64,000 bases of DNA, taken from NCBI GenBank assembly GCA_002197995.1, contig NGZR01000004.1, positions 1,364,001 through 1,428,000 on the forward strand. Reading direction: 5' to 3'. The notes beneath the pieces are model-generated. The model saw nothing but the letters and a program-made list of their open reading frames with translations. It was not told where the DNA came from and did not search any database. Origin of the DNA: Gaeumannomyces sp. JS-464 (taxonomy: Eukaryota > Ascomycota > Sordariomycetes > Magnaporthales > Magnaporthaceae). The first letter of the stretch is position 1. Each line of letters starts with the position of its first letter. The position numbers and the translations under genes were made by a program. This document shows, piece after piece, positions 22,451 to 33,427 of the stretch.

Positions 22451-24154
22451 TAATATTAAGGAAAAAAAAGATTTTTTATATATTTTACTTTATACAAACT
22501 ATAATTATTCCTAAACCCCCATTTTTAAAAAAGAATTTAGCAAAAAGCATTGGATAAAAAAATACCCCTTTTCCCGAATATAAAACAAAAATAAAAACCA
22601 TTTCGCACGATTAATCCTCGACCAGGATAACTTTAAAACCTAAATTAAAACCAGCCGAGTTAAACGAAGCAGCTGCTTTAATAGCGGCATTATATAATTT
22701 TTAAAAATAATTACACCATTACTACTATTACCACTATTAAATTTATTACCGCGGTTCGAACTTTTAACGAACGAGTTTAAAAACGCCGACTTAATATAAG
22801 CATATTTATAATTCCAACCATACGATTGCTAAACACAGCTTAAGCAAATTCCGTTTTAAAAGCCACGGATCCACACGCAGCGGGAAAAGCGCGAAGTGGC
22901 GTTAAAATTGCCGCATTTTTAAAAACAGCGGCGAACTGAAGTTCCGCGCGAATGGATTAAAACCGCGCGGAAGGATAACTTACGCCGTACGATTTTAGCC
23001 ACTAGGAGCATAGTACGCTCGTTAAGCGTTATGTTCGGGTTGGTAACGTTTATCCGAACTTCGATATCGTGCGACGGCAAAGCGGCGAGCTGGCGTTTTT
23101 CGAACTAAATGAGAAAAAAAAGTTAACTTCGTGCGAAAAAGAAAAAGCTAACGAAAGTAATACGTACGTTAATAACGAAAGCCGCTATAAATTAACGATT
23201 GCTAAACGAACCGGTGGGAAAACGCAGCTAGGTCGCACCCTCGCTATCGATACGAGTGCTAATCGCACCTAAAAAAGTGTAAACGGCAAGCGCTAAAGCG
23301 CCAGGCTAAGTAGCGGGTAAAAAAAATATCGTGCGATCCGGAAAAACGATTGGGAACGTGGGAACGAAAAAGCGCGCGCGCGAAACCTTAACGTACGAAA
23401 CGCGACGATCGATTATAACTAAGCGCTAAAAAAAAAAGGTTAAAAGTTGCGCGATTAAAAAATACGAAAAAGGTTAAGGTTATGGTAAAAAGTGCGTTAT
23501 TATGCAAAAAAGAAAAAAGCAAAAGGAAAGGAAAAGCGTTTTAATGCTTGTAAAAGTGGGTTTTTTTATACAGCTTTATAAAAGCAAAAAGGAAAAACCA
23601 CTTTTTATAACCACTTTCGCATAAAGCTATTTACAACCTAATAGCTTTATCCTTTTTATATAAACCGATTACTATTACCAAATTAATAACCTTTTTTATC
23701 CCACCATTTTTACGCCGCTTTTATACGATGCATATATATACACACGCTAAATTACCTAAAAAGATATTCTTTTAACGTTTATATTAAAGCCCGGAGTTAA
23801 TTGCTTTGCACGATATGCTTTTTAACACACTTTTTTTTATTTTGCCCATTTCGCACAATCATTTTAAATTATTTTATTAAAATATAACTTAACTTATTTT
23901 AATTAATATTTAGGAAAAGGGAAGTGCAATTATAAAAAGAAAAACTGCTAGTGTTAAATAAGCAGTTAAAAAACGCACGAAGCTATTTACGAAAGGCGGA
24001 AAATTTACAGCCCGAAACTTCGTGGCAAAAAATAACGTTTCCCCGGCACAAAAGCTTCGACACGGAAATTACCGGCCAAGCCGTTATGCATAAAAGCTGT
24101 GCAAGTTTTAAGTTAAATCCCGACTTCGGGGTTTGCCTTATACGATCGCACCCC
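22451..24154. other. Unassigned AT-rich, RIP-damaged DNA with a GC-richer island
   Basis: I recognise no family here. A GC-richer patch at about 22860-23400 contains small open frames (23069-23272 plus; 23951-24181 plus) without known motifs. The 3' LTR of Copia-A could be hidden at the left of this stretch. There are no tRNA or rRNA genes. Confidence 0.5.
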
Positions 24155-24562
24155 TGTTACGACCAGCATGCAGGCCCCTAAGACAGCAAAGCAAGAGGGG
24201 GCCCTAAAGTGGTGCCTCCGCCCCGCCCCGGTCACGTGGAGTCACGTAAACCAAGAGGGATTTGTGGATTTGCGACAAAGCAACAAATCCAAAAGGGATT
24301 GTGGATTTGTGCAAAGCCACAAATCCAACCCAATATAAGGCAAAAGGCAGCGTGTATATAAAGGATGGATTTCCTACTGTTTCAAGTAGCTTTAACTAAG
24401 GCTTCGGCATTAATCAACCTAAATTAGCTCCCAGGCATCCCCTGGGGCAAGCAATCGGATTGTCCTTTTAAGTCACGTGTTCCCCTATTCACCAGCATCA
24501 AAGATACTGTCCTTTCCACCCCCGAGGTGCCCTACCCTAAAAGCAAACCCCTGATTGTAACA
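24155..24562 (+). repeat. Solo LTR of the Gypsy-B/C family, almost free of RIP
   Basis: Starts TGTTACGACCAGCATGCAGG and ends CTGATTGTAACA. It is the best preserved copy and so the best guide to the LTR consensus (408 bp, two hairpin units at about 24256-24327). Flanking 5-mers are ACCCC and ACCCG, a one-mismatch target duplication. No internal sequence is attached, so LTR-LTR recombination removed it. Confidence 0.93.
24355..24362 (+). promoter_or_regulatory. TATA box of the solo LTR
   Basis: TATATAAA sits in the conserved context GCAGCGTGTATATAAAGGAT, preserved at the same place in all LTRs of this family (for example near 3199, 26665, 33705, 39135 and 45930). It would set the start of the retroelement transcript. 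Confidence 0.6.
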
Positions 24563-24819
24563 ACCCGCGGCTTTCGATATAAGGTATATATATACTACGA
24601 AAAGCTCGTACGATAAGCCTTTTTTTATACTTGAAAAATAAACACTTTTGGATATATATAAATTTAAAGCTTTTTTTTACCTTAAAAACCAGTACCGGCA
24701 CGATTGCTATAAATAATAACAAAGCAAATAAAGCGGGGCTAATTTATACGATTCGAAACAAATTAAATAAATTACGGCAAATATATAAAAGGATTTATAA
24801 AAATATAAAAAGGTAAAAC
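24563..24819. other. Unassigned AT-rich spacer
   Basis: Between the solo LTR and a degenerate LTR end. A 61-codon frame (24631-24816 plus) is open but has no motif I know. It may be target DNA or the RIP-damaged front half of the next LTR. Confidence 0.4.
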
Positions 24820-25009
24820 CTTTTCGTGTTAATAAATTTAATTAAAACCTCGGTATTAATTAACTTAAGTTAGCTTTTAAATATTTTTTAAAGCAAATAA
24901 TTAAAATGCTGCATTTTAAAACTTAAAGTTTTTTAAAGTTATCGATAAATGCATGTTTTAATCCTTTTTTTAAATACTTTACTTTAAAAGCAAAACCCTG
25001 GTTGTAATA
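24820..25009 (+). repeat. Degenerate 3' end of an LTR related to the Gypsy-B/C family
   Basis: Shares in order the ATTAACTTAAGTTAGCTTTT block, AAAGCAAATAATTAAA, and TACTTTACTTTAAAAGCAAA, ending GGTTGTAATA (RIP form of TTGTAACA) at 25009. The upstream half is not recognisable. Confidence 0.55.
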
Positions 25010-25640
25010 CTAAAATAACGACATTTATAACTTCGACGAAACCGGTTTTTTTATAAGCATAATCGCCGCCGTTATAATTATTACAAAATCGAAAAGTCGT
25101 ATAAAGCAAAACTAATTTAATTTAATAACCAAAAATAAGTTATAATTATTTAAAAGGTTAATTATTACGGTTAAACGATTTTTTTTATTATCGTTAAAAA
25201 GTAATATTATTTAACTAATTAATATTCGAAAACTAACCTTCCACGCGATTAAGTTATTTTAACTAGTTTTAACGAGTGGATTATAAATAAGCTTGGTTTA
25301 AAATAAATTTAGCATTTCGATAAACACATTGCAATTCGTTTTATAAAGTTTTATCGTTTATTAATGCTAAACGGTTATAAAGCTATTATATACCGGATTT
25401 CGAGTTTTATTACTAAAATATAACATTATTACGTTTTGCATACTTCCATATTCGTTTTACGTTTTTAACCGTTTAATATTAAATGTTTTAGCCCGTTAAA
25501 AAAAGCGTACGGTTAACAAATCGAAAACCTTATAAAGTTATACTGTTACGGCATTACAGCTAGGTATTAGGTTAAAAATTTGTTATTATACGAAAAGGGA
25601 AAATCCGTTGGCTTTGTAAAAAGCCGGCGGATTTATGGCT
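25010..25640 (+). pseudogene. pogo/Fot1-like transposase (DDE_1), degraded, N-terminus missing
   Basis: DIYNFDETGF at 25020-25049 is the hallmark first catalytic block of pogo/Fot1 transposases (Tc1-mariner superfamily). The second block reads YRLLMLNGY near 25352-25378, where the family has LILDGH, so catalytic Asp is now Asn. The third block reads PFNIKCFSPLKKAYG near 25470-25512, where the family has PLDVGCFSPLK, again Asp to Asn. The DNA-binding N-terminus is absent; the degenerate LTR end abuts the first motif, so an LTR element probably cut it. No terminal inverted repeats were found. Confidence 0.82.
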
Positions 25641-26425
25641 AAATATAAATGTGCTAGGTTTAATCCTGTAATAAAACCCCCTTTTTAAACCGCAATTGGT
25701 TTTCCAATTGCCAATTAATATTAAAGCGTTATTGTTTTTTCGATATTGGTTTGGTCGGGCTTTCCGGCAAAGTGTTGCTTAAGTTTTGCCATGTAGCGTT
25801 GTTACTTTAGCGCGGCGTTGCTTTTTTAATCGTGGCGCGGCGCGTTATCGCTGGTAATAAAGCGTGCCTTTCTAATCGGGAAGGCGCCGCCCCCTCGCTT
25901 TGCTTTTAGGTGCTTCTTTTCCCTTTACCTTTTGCTTTTCGTTTTTTGCCAAATTTTAACCTTTTGCTTTTTTTTTTACTACCACGGTCGAGCATCGTTA
26001 CCATTTATCATTTCCTTTTCCGCGCTAACGTGCTTTTATTTCGCCGCTATAATTTCGCTATCCTTTTGCTTTTTTTCTTTTTAATTTTTAAGTTCCTCCC
26101 TTTTTTTTATCGTTTTTATAGCGCTTATTTAAAGCAAACCTGGAAATATTTAGGTTTAACCTTTTCGCGTTTCGTTATATATGTTTTATTTACGCATTTA
26201 CACGGGCAACTATTATCGTGCTTTTAACGATAAATACCGGAATGCCCATTTCGACCTTAGCGAAAGCATAGCGTTTTTTTGTTTTCGAACGGATAGCGGT
26301 AATCGCACCGGCATTTTCGTTAATTGCGACTAATGTTACGCGCGTCGTAAAACGTGTAAAAAGGTTGTTTTCGCTAGCGCCCTTTTAAGCTTTCGCTTAG
26401 CTTTTCCCTTTTAGCTTAATTAGTC
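25641..26425. other. Unassigned AT-rich stretch left of Gypsy-C
   Basis: May hold the C-terminal end of the pogo-like element and/or the far 3' end of Gypsy-Y. A 105-codon hydrophobic frame (25910-26227 plus) is a poly-pyrimidine reading with no motif; I do not call it. Confidence 0.4.
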
Positions 26426-26430
26426 CGGTT

Positions 26431-26879
26431 TGTTACGACCAGCATGCAGGCCCCCAGAATAGCAAAGTAAAAGGGGGCCCTAAAGTGGTGCTTTCGCCCC
26501 GCCCCGGTTACGTGGAGTTACGTAAACCAGGAGGGATTTGTGGATTTGTAACAAAGCAACAAATCCAAAAAGGGATTTGTGGATTTATAACAAAGCAATA
26601 AATTTAAAAAAGGATTTGTGGATTTGTGGTAAAGCCATAAATTTAACTTAATATAAGGTAAAAAGCAGCGTATATATAAAAAATGGATTTCCTATTGTTT
26701 TAAGTAGCTTTAATTAAGGCTTTGGCATTAATTAACTTAAATTAGCTTTTAAGTATCCCCTAAAGCAAGCAATTAAATTATCCTTTTAAGTTACGTGTTC
26801 CCCTGTTAATTAAATTAACGATATTATCCTTTCCTCCTTCGAAATGCCCTACTTTAAAAGCAAACCTTTAATTATAACA
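26431..26879 (+). repeat. 5' LTR of Gypsy-C
   Basis: Starts TGTTACGACCAGCATGCAGG and ends AATTATAACA. Three 39-bp hairpin units (26533-26646) and a TATA core near 26665. Length 449 bp. Confidence 0.95.
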
Positions 26880-26911
26880 TTTTAATTAATCCTATTTAGT
26901 ACTTTATTAAA

Positions 26912-27935
26912 AGGAGGATAATATAATTATAACAAGCAGTAATAAAAAGCTTAAAAAGGAAAAAACCACGGTTTTTACCTTTAATGGTATTAAGTACGAC
27001 TTTAACGAAACAGCTAATACGGCCAGCCTTTATAAATTTATAATAAGCGAAATCGCTAAAGGTTAAACCGAGGTAAAGCAATTTACTGCGAAGTTAATAT
27101 CCCTTAAAACACTTATCGCAATTCGAACGTATAAATTCCCGTTTCCGGACATTTACGGAAAGGAAAACGGCAAATTTAAAACGTTTTTTACCAAATGCAA
27201 AAGCTATTTTAAGTTTTATAAATAGCAGTTCGTAAGCGAAAAGTAAAAAGTTGCTTACGTTACTACTAGGTTAAACGGTAAAGTAAAAAAGTGGTTTTAG
27301 CTAACCTAAAGCGATTACTTTAAAAGATATAAAAGTAGCTAAAAAACCACTAAAATTATTTTCGCCAGCTTTAAAACCTATGGAAAAAAAGTCGAAAAAG
27401 TGTTCGGTATAGTTAACGAAACCCGAATTGCCGAAAAAAACTTATTAATTTTTAAGCAGCGAAGGTTTATAGCTAAATATATAGCGGACTTTTAACGAAT
27501 TAGCATTAAACTCGACTAAAACGACGCTACGTTAATATTGCACTTTTATAACGGATTGCGCGAAAACGTAAAAAATAAATTCGTAAAGCAGGGCCGCCCC
27601 GAGTTTTTTACGGATTACGTTAAAAACGCGGTCCGTATTAGCGATAAATTGTACGAACGATAATAAAAAAAAAAGGATATGGTTTTAAAAATGCGGTATA
27701 AAATAATAAAGTTAATTAAAAAAAAGCTAAGTAATAACTTATTACGGTTTACAAAACGTACTTAAACTTTATGGATTTTAATGCGGGAGCCGCTTATTAA
27801 TAGCAAAAGTAATAAAAAAAACAAAAGTAAAACCCGAAAAACGGGAAGTGTTTTAAATGTAGCCAAACCGGCCATATAAAAGTTAATTGCTTTTAACGGG
27901 ATAATAACCGCTAAGTAATTAACCTTTAGCGAACG
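26912..27935 (+). pseudogene. gag: Gypsy-C gag, degraded
   Basis: The best preserved gag of the family. An FNGIKYDLNETADTASLYKF block near its start is followed by FKTFFTKCKSYFKFYK and LILHFYNGLRENVK. An intact CCHC knuckle CFKCSQTGHIKVNC lies at 27849-27890, in which all four zinc ligands survive. Several TAA/TAG codons still break the frame. Start placed about 30 bp after the LTR by similarity; no ATG is certain. Confidence 0.83.
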
Positions 27936-27949
27936 TAAAAAACCCCGAT

Positions 27950-30900
27950 ATAAAAAAGATTATATTCCGGGGCGGCGTTTAATTAAACGGGTTGTTATAA
28001 CGAATTATGCATTACATACCAATTCGATAAAAAGGTTACCGGATAATATTTTCGGAAATTTCGAAATATTTGCATATTTAAAGCTATAAAGCTCGAATAC
28101 GATAGCGAGGATAAGCAACGCGTTATTTCCGGCTTTACAAATTTAAAAAGGGAAAACCACGCCGTTCCTCGTGGGATTTAAAAGGGAGCGACTTTAATAA
28201 GTGGTACGAAAAAAAGAAAAGCTCGAAAAAAGCTTATAAGCTAAACACACCTTTTCCGAAAGTCGGAAAACTCCGATATTAACGCTAAAATGGATTAAAA
28301 CGAGCAAAACCTCGAAACGGCCGAGTTTTAAAAACGAGCAAAGGGTTTAAACGGCGAAACCTCGGTATTTATGGTCCGCGAAAGCCAGCCGAGCCGAAAA
28401 GGCCAGCGCGCTTTTACACCTTTCGACGTATCGGAGTGTTTTTGGAACGTTAAAGTTCCAAAATACCCAAATGGCCCGTTATATTACGCTACCCCAGCAA
28501 ACGAAAATAATAGCTAACTTTTATCGTGGTTTAGCGATTAATAGGAAATTAATTATGCTAGCTATAAGTCCGACGACGTAAACGAGTTAAAATAAGCTGT
28601 ATTAAATCCTAAAAATTACTTTAGCATTAATATAAAATACCCGGGATATTTGCACCTTTTTTAAGCAAAATGTATTTACGGAAAGTGCAAATTTTATTTA
28701 CGATTTAAGTTTAAATACGATTTTTTCCTACGAAAATTGGAAAACGAGCCAAAAGTTAAACCCCGTTTAGCATTCCAATTACCACGGTAAAAACCAGTTT
28801 AAATCGGCAAATTTACCGCAGTTTTTAAATTTAGCAAGCGGTATCCGATGCTATATGTTATTAAAACGCTCGATTAAAAGAAATGCGAAATTGCGAAATG
28901 CAAAAAACATATGGTATAAAAGGCGGAAGTTTAGCATTAAAAAGTCGCGCGAGCGTATATACCGTTCGACCCGGATAAAAAAACGAACGTACGGTATTTG
29001 TTTTTGTTATTAAAAAACTAAAAAAACCACCCAAACGGAAAGCACGAAATGGAAAAAAGGAAAAACTAATAAAAACCCTTGTAATAGCAAAATCGAGTTA
29101 ATTATATAACCTATTAATATTCCGAATAAAATATTAAAAAAAAAGGTTAAAATAATAATCGATTACGAAGTATAAAACGATTATATATCGCTATAAACGG
29201 TTAAACGGTATGGAATTCTTACGAAACGGAAACATTAACCGTACCAATTAAAAACGGTCGAAAAAATACCCGTCGCTTATAATAAAAAATGGATCGACCG
29301 AAAAATATAGCTAATAATATTACGCATTTAAAGCGGGGAAAACGTTATTATTATATTAAATAAGCTAAATATAAAAAAAAAAAACGTAATTTTCGGAATC
29401 TTTTAGCTTAAAAAAAACAATTTACGGATAAATTAGGCTACCGGTTAAATTTAATAAAAAAAGCTACAAATAATTAAAACGGTTTATTAGTTACAAACTT
29501 TAAACCGTAAGCATAAAAAGCAATAAAAAAAGGTTATAACGGTAATAGGATTTAATAATCCACTTTTACATTTAATATCGATAAATACGCGATTATTTAA
29601 AACGGAAAGCGATTAAAATAAACCAATTAATATTAAAAAACGGCTCGCGAATGTTTCGGAAAAATATTATAAATACGAGAAATTGTTTCGAAAAAACCTA
29701 AAAACGGTATTTTTCGAATATAAACCGTTCGATTTAAAAATTAAATTTAAATTAGGAATATAATTTAAATATTAAAAGCTGTACTAACTTAGCTTTTAAT
29801 AATAGGAGGTGCTAAAAAAACAGCTGGAAAAAGATTTATAAAAAGGACATATTAAACTTTTTGATTTTTTAATAAAATACGGGATTTTATAAAAAAAAAA
29901 AAAAAATGGGTTGGAACGAATGTGCATCGATTACCGCTTATTAAATAAGGTTACGATTAAAAATCGGTATTTTTTACCTTTTATTAACGAGCTACGGGAT
30001 AAGCTTAGCAAAGCTTAGTATTTTACGGCTTTAAATTTACGAAAAGTTTATAGCTTAATACGGATTAAAAAAGGCTAAAAGTGGTTTACGGCTTTTAAAA
30101 TAAGGTTTAAATGCTATAAATTTTTAATAATAACTTTTAAGTTTACTAATGCGTTAGTTACGTTTTAAAGGATAATTAACCACGTATTACGCGAGTATTT
30201 TAACATTTTTATCCTCGCGTATTTAAACGATATTCTAATCTTTTTAAAAACGATGGAAAAATATAAGCAGCACGTATATAAAGTGCTTTAAAAGCTGCTT
30301 AATGCAAAGCTTTTTGTTAAACCGGAAAAATGCGAATAGCATTCGTAAAAAATCGCTTTTTTAAGGTTTATAGTTATACCCGGATAGGTTTGCATAAACC
30401 TTAAAAAAGTTAAAAAAGTTAAAAAATGGCTTATATTTAAAAACGTTACGAAAGTACAAGGGTTTTTAAAGTTTTTAAACTTTTATAAACGGTTTATTCG
30501 TAATTATAATAAAATCGCCATACCATTTACGAATTTTACTAAAAATAACCACTAGTTTTATTAGGGAAGGTAAAAATAAAAAGCTTTTAAGTAATTACGA
30601 AACGCCGTATTAAAGGAATTAATATTAATATTTCTAAACTTAAAAAAACCTTTTAAAGTTAAAATTAACGCGTCGGATTACGCGATTAAAGTTAACTCGG
30701 ATAGCGAAATAACTAAAAACGGTTGTATTTTTGCGCGTTTTTTTCGCAAAAGTTAAATGGATTTAAATTAAATTACCAAATCCACGATAAAGAATTTTTG
30801 GCAATAATTCGAGCATTTAAAAAGTGGCGACCGCACTTTTGTAAAGCGAAGCATTAAGTTATGGTATATATAAACCATAAAAATTTAACGCATTTTACCA

Positions 30901-32370
30901 TAAGCAAAAACTTAAATAAGCGATAAGTTCGTTAAAGCGAGTTTTTGCAAAATTACAACATTCGGATTAAATACCGGAAAAGGTCGGAAAACGGCCGGGC
31001 GGACGCTTTAAGCCGACGACCGGACCATTAAGTTATAATACTTAAAAAAACACGAGTAATTTTAACGAAAAAACCAAACGGATTTTTAATCCCGGCATAA
31101 AAGATATTCGCTAAAACGGTCCAATAAGGAAAAGTTTAAACCTTAAAAAAAATCCAACAAATTTATAACCAATTGGCATATGGTTATTAAAACGTGAAAA
31201 AAACGTAAAAACGATTATAATAATATTACGGGTTCGCAAAAACTCGAGTTAAAATATAAAACGTAATAAAAAATTGCGAAAACTGCGTTAAAAATAAAGC
31301 TAGCAGGTATAAGCTTTATAAGCTTTTGCAACTATTACTAACGCCGAGCGAAACATGGCAAAAAGTTATTATAAATTTCGTTATTAAACTTCTTTAATTT
31401 AAAAAACTAATAATTAGGACGAAATACGATAATGTATTGGTAATAATAAATAGGCTTATTAAATATGCCTTGTTTTTACCGTACAAAAAAAGCAATAACG
31501 CTACGGAGTTAACGTACGTTTTTATTAGGTACGTAATAGCGGAATACGGCACGCCGGACCGTTTAATTACGAATAAAAATAAGCTGTTTATAAGCAAGTT
31601 TTAAAAAAGGCTTACGGCGTTGCTAAAAGCTAAACACTTTTTATTTACAGCTTATTACCTTTAAATAAATGGATAAATAAAACGGACGAACCAAACTATA
31701 AAATAGTATTTACGTTATTACGTTAATTACAAACAAAACGATTGGGTACAATTACTTTTTATAGCTTAATTCGCTTATAATAATTTAATTTATAAAAGCA
31801 TAAAAACCACACCGTTTTTTGCCAATTACGGGTTTACGCTTATAGCATATAAAAAACCTAAGATAGGAAAATATGCCTTAATAGCGGAAATACAAATAAC
31901 GGAGCTTATTAAGCTGCATAAACACTTTTAAGCAAAGCTAAAAAAGTTACGGCACTGTATAATTACTTAAGCAAATAAAAAAAGGATTAAAAAACCGATT
32001 TTTAAAAAAGGGGATAGTGTTTATCTTTTTCGACGAAATATTAAAACAAAACGACCGAGCGATAAGTTAAACTATAAAAAATTGGGACCGTTTAAAATAT
32101 TAAAAAAGGTTTCGAACGTAAATTACAAACTTCGATTACTACCGATTATAAAATCCCACCCGGTTTTTTTATTTCCTTATTTAAACCAGCGTTACCGGGC
32201 TTTAAAAGCGACGAGTTAATAAAAGTTAACCCAAAATAAAAGTACGAAATTAAAAAAATCCTGGATTATAAGCTAAAACATAAGTTTAAAAAATAATTTA
32301 GTTAAATGGAAAAAGTACGGCCACGAAAAAAACACGTGGGAAAAAGAAACTAACTTTAAAAATTGCTAAA
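27950..32370 (+). pseudogene. pol: Gypsy-C pol polyprotein, degraded
   Basis: The RT box is YLND at 30220-30231 (from YLDD, first Asp to Asn). RNase H covers about 30640-30950. Integrase core: LVIINRLIKYALFLPY near 31440 (Asp to Asn), DRLITNKNKLF near 31560 with catalytic Asp mutated, TNQTIK..LRYYVNY near 31700. Chromodomain remains lie at about 32240-32365. The frame is interrupted by many stops. Enzyme roles as in other Ty3/Gypsy elements: processing, reverse transcription, integration. Confidence 0.87.
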
Positions 32371-32441
32371 ACACTTTACGAAGGTATTAGTTAAAACAAT
32401 TGTAAAAAGGTTAGCTAGTAAAAAGGACGGAAAGGCGACGA

Positions 32442-32480
32442 TTTTTTTTTGGAAATACCCGCGATATTTCCAAAAAAAAA
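32442..32480. terminator. Perfect 16-bp hairpin between pol and the antisense ORF of Gypsy-C
   Basis: Arms T9-GGAAATA (32442-32457) and TATTTCC-A9 (32465-32480) pair perfectly around CCCGCGA. Imperfect pairing extends outward (AAAGGAC with GTCCTTTT). It occupies the same place as the hairpins in Gypsy-B and D but has its own stem sequence. Confidence 0.5.
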
Positions 32481-32493
32481 CCGCCGGTCCTTT

Positions 32494-32570
32494 TGGCTTA
32501 GCCGGGAATCGAACCCGGGATTTATAAAGTGGGTGTTACGAATAATACCGTTTTACCATTGGGTTAAAAA
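32494..32570 (-). other. tRNA-derived segment 1 (Gypsy-C only)
   Basis: Minus strand: CCCAATGGTAAAACGG resembles a D-arm/A-box, and CCCGGGTTCGATTCCCGG is a perfect T-arm with B-box, followed by CTAAGCCA as 3' acceptor. The 5' acceptor strand no longer pairs, and the anticodon stem GGTAT/ACACC encloses 8 bases, so it is not a valid tRNA. A Thr-CGT origin is possible but uncertain. Confidence 0.6.
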
Positions 32571-32690
32571 AAGCAGCACTTATTAAAACCAAATAAAGTA
32601 AAAAAGTTTGCGCCGAACGGTTAGTAAAAAAAAACAAAAAACAAAAGCTTAATAAGCTTTAAAGCAAGCTTAAAAACTTATCGACTTTTA

Positions 32691-32762
32691 CGGTCGTGCC
32701 GGGATTCGAACCCGAAACCTCGGCAAAAAAACCAAAACTACGCTTAATGCGCCACAAAACCT
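32691..32762 (-). other. tRNA-derived segment 2 (Gypsy-C)
   Basis: Minus strand: TGGCGCATTAAGCG as D-arm remnant, an anticodon-like stem closing a T-rich loop (GGTTTTTTTGCC), a T-arm TCGGGTTCGAATCCCGG with perfect B-box, and 3' acceptor CACGACC. Homologous segments exist in Gypsy-B (8970-9039) and Gypsy-D (44934-45006). D-loop too short and acceptor mismatched for a working tRNA. A Lys-TTT origin is one reading. Confidence 0.65.
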
Positions 32763-32819
32763 AAAGAAGTTATTAAAAAGAGTTACAACTTACTTTAGTT
32801 AAAAAAGGCAAACAGGTTT

Positions 32820-33330
32820 AAGTTAGGATTAACCCCGGGCATTTGCTAATCGAAAAGAACGAAAAGAGCTATAAAAGGCTCGGAGTGCGAAGCAGCTTAG
32901 CGAGCCGCCTAGTCGGCCTTTTTCCGCTCGATACGCTTTAATTTTTTTACCGAGTTAATACCGCGACGCACCGCGCGCATTATTTTTTTTAATTACATTC
33001 GTTTTTGTTTTTAACAGCGGAGAATTTTCTTTTTCGCCTTTTCCAGCTCCGCTTCGAGTTTGGAATGCTAAACGACGATAATTCGAAGCTCGGAAAAAAA
33101 GGGCTTTAAAACGTCGCACTTTAAACGATTAATTCGAAAACATTTTACGTATCGAAACGAGTTTTAAGGAAAGGTTTTACACTTTTTACGCTTTAAAACC
33201 TCGTAATAGTACGAATAGAAAGGCATTTCGTAATAGTTAAGGAAAATAATCGCTAAAAGCTTTTTACGATTAACGGTTTTTTTCGCAAAAGGACGTTTTC
33301 GTACCCGGCCAAATATTTTGTTAAATAAAA
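32820..33330 (-). pseudogene. Antisense ORF of Gypsy-C: Cys-rich, basic coiled-coil protein
   Basis: Minus-strand reading: EMPFYSYYYEVLKRKKCKTF (about 33170-33230), VKCFRINRLKCDVL (about 33110-33160), then KLEAELEKAKKKILRC and IMRAVRRGINSVKKLKRIER. Comparison with Gypsy-E shows a shared C-X2-C-X7-C-D finger here and a coiled coil after it. The 3' end runs toward tRNA segment 2. Broken by stops. Its conservation across four copies is the main evidence that it was coding; its role is unknown. Confidence 0.65.
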
Positions 33331-33427
33331 AGGGAAAAAAAATGGTAAAAAAAAAGTATTTATTATTAACAAAAAGCGGGGCAATAAAACGTGGTTAAAA
33401 AGATTTAGCTTAAAAAGGGAAACCTAA

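Noticed and set aside
23069..23272. 67-codon frame in a GC-richer island
   Set aside because: Starts with ATG but has no recognisable motif or support from a second copy; listed only as unassigned sequence.
25910..26227. 105-codon hydrophobic frame suggestive of a membrane protein
   Set aside because: Poly-pyrimidine stretch rich in TTT/CTT codons in RIP-damaged DNA; no motif and no second copy.
32494..32762. Two possible tRNA genes
   Set aside because: Good T-arms, but acceptor stems do not pair, the D-loop or anticodon loop has the wrong size, and the segments are inside a transposon and decay in its other copies. Recorded as tRNA-derived, not as tRNA genes.
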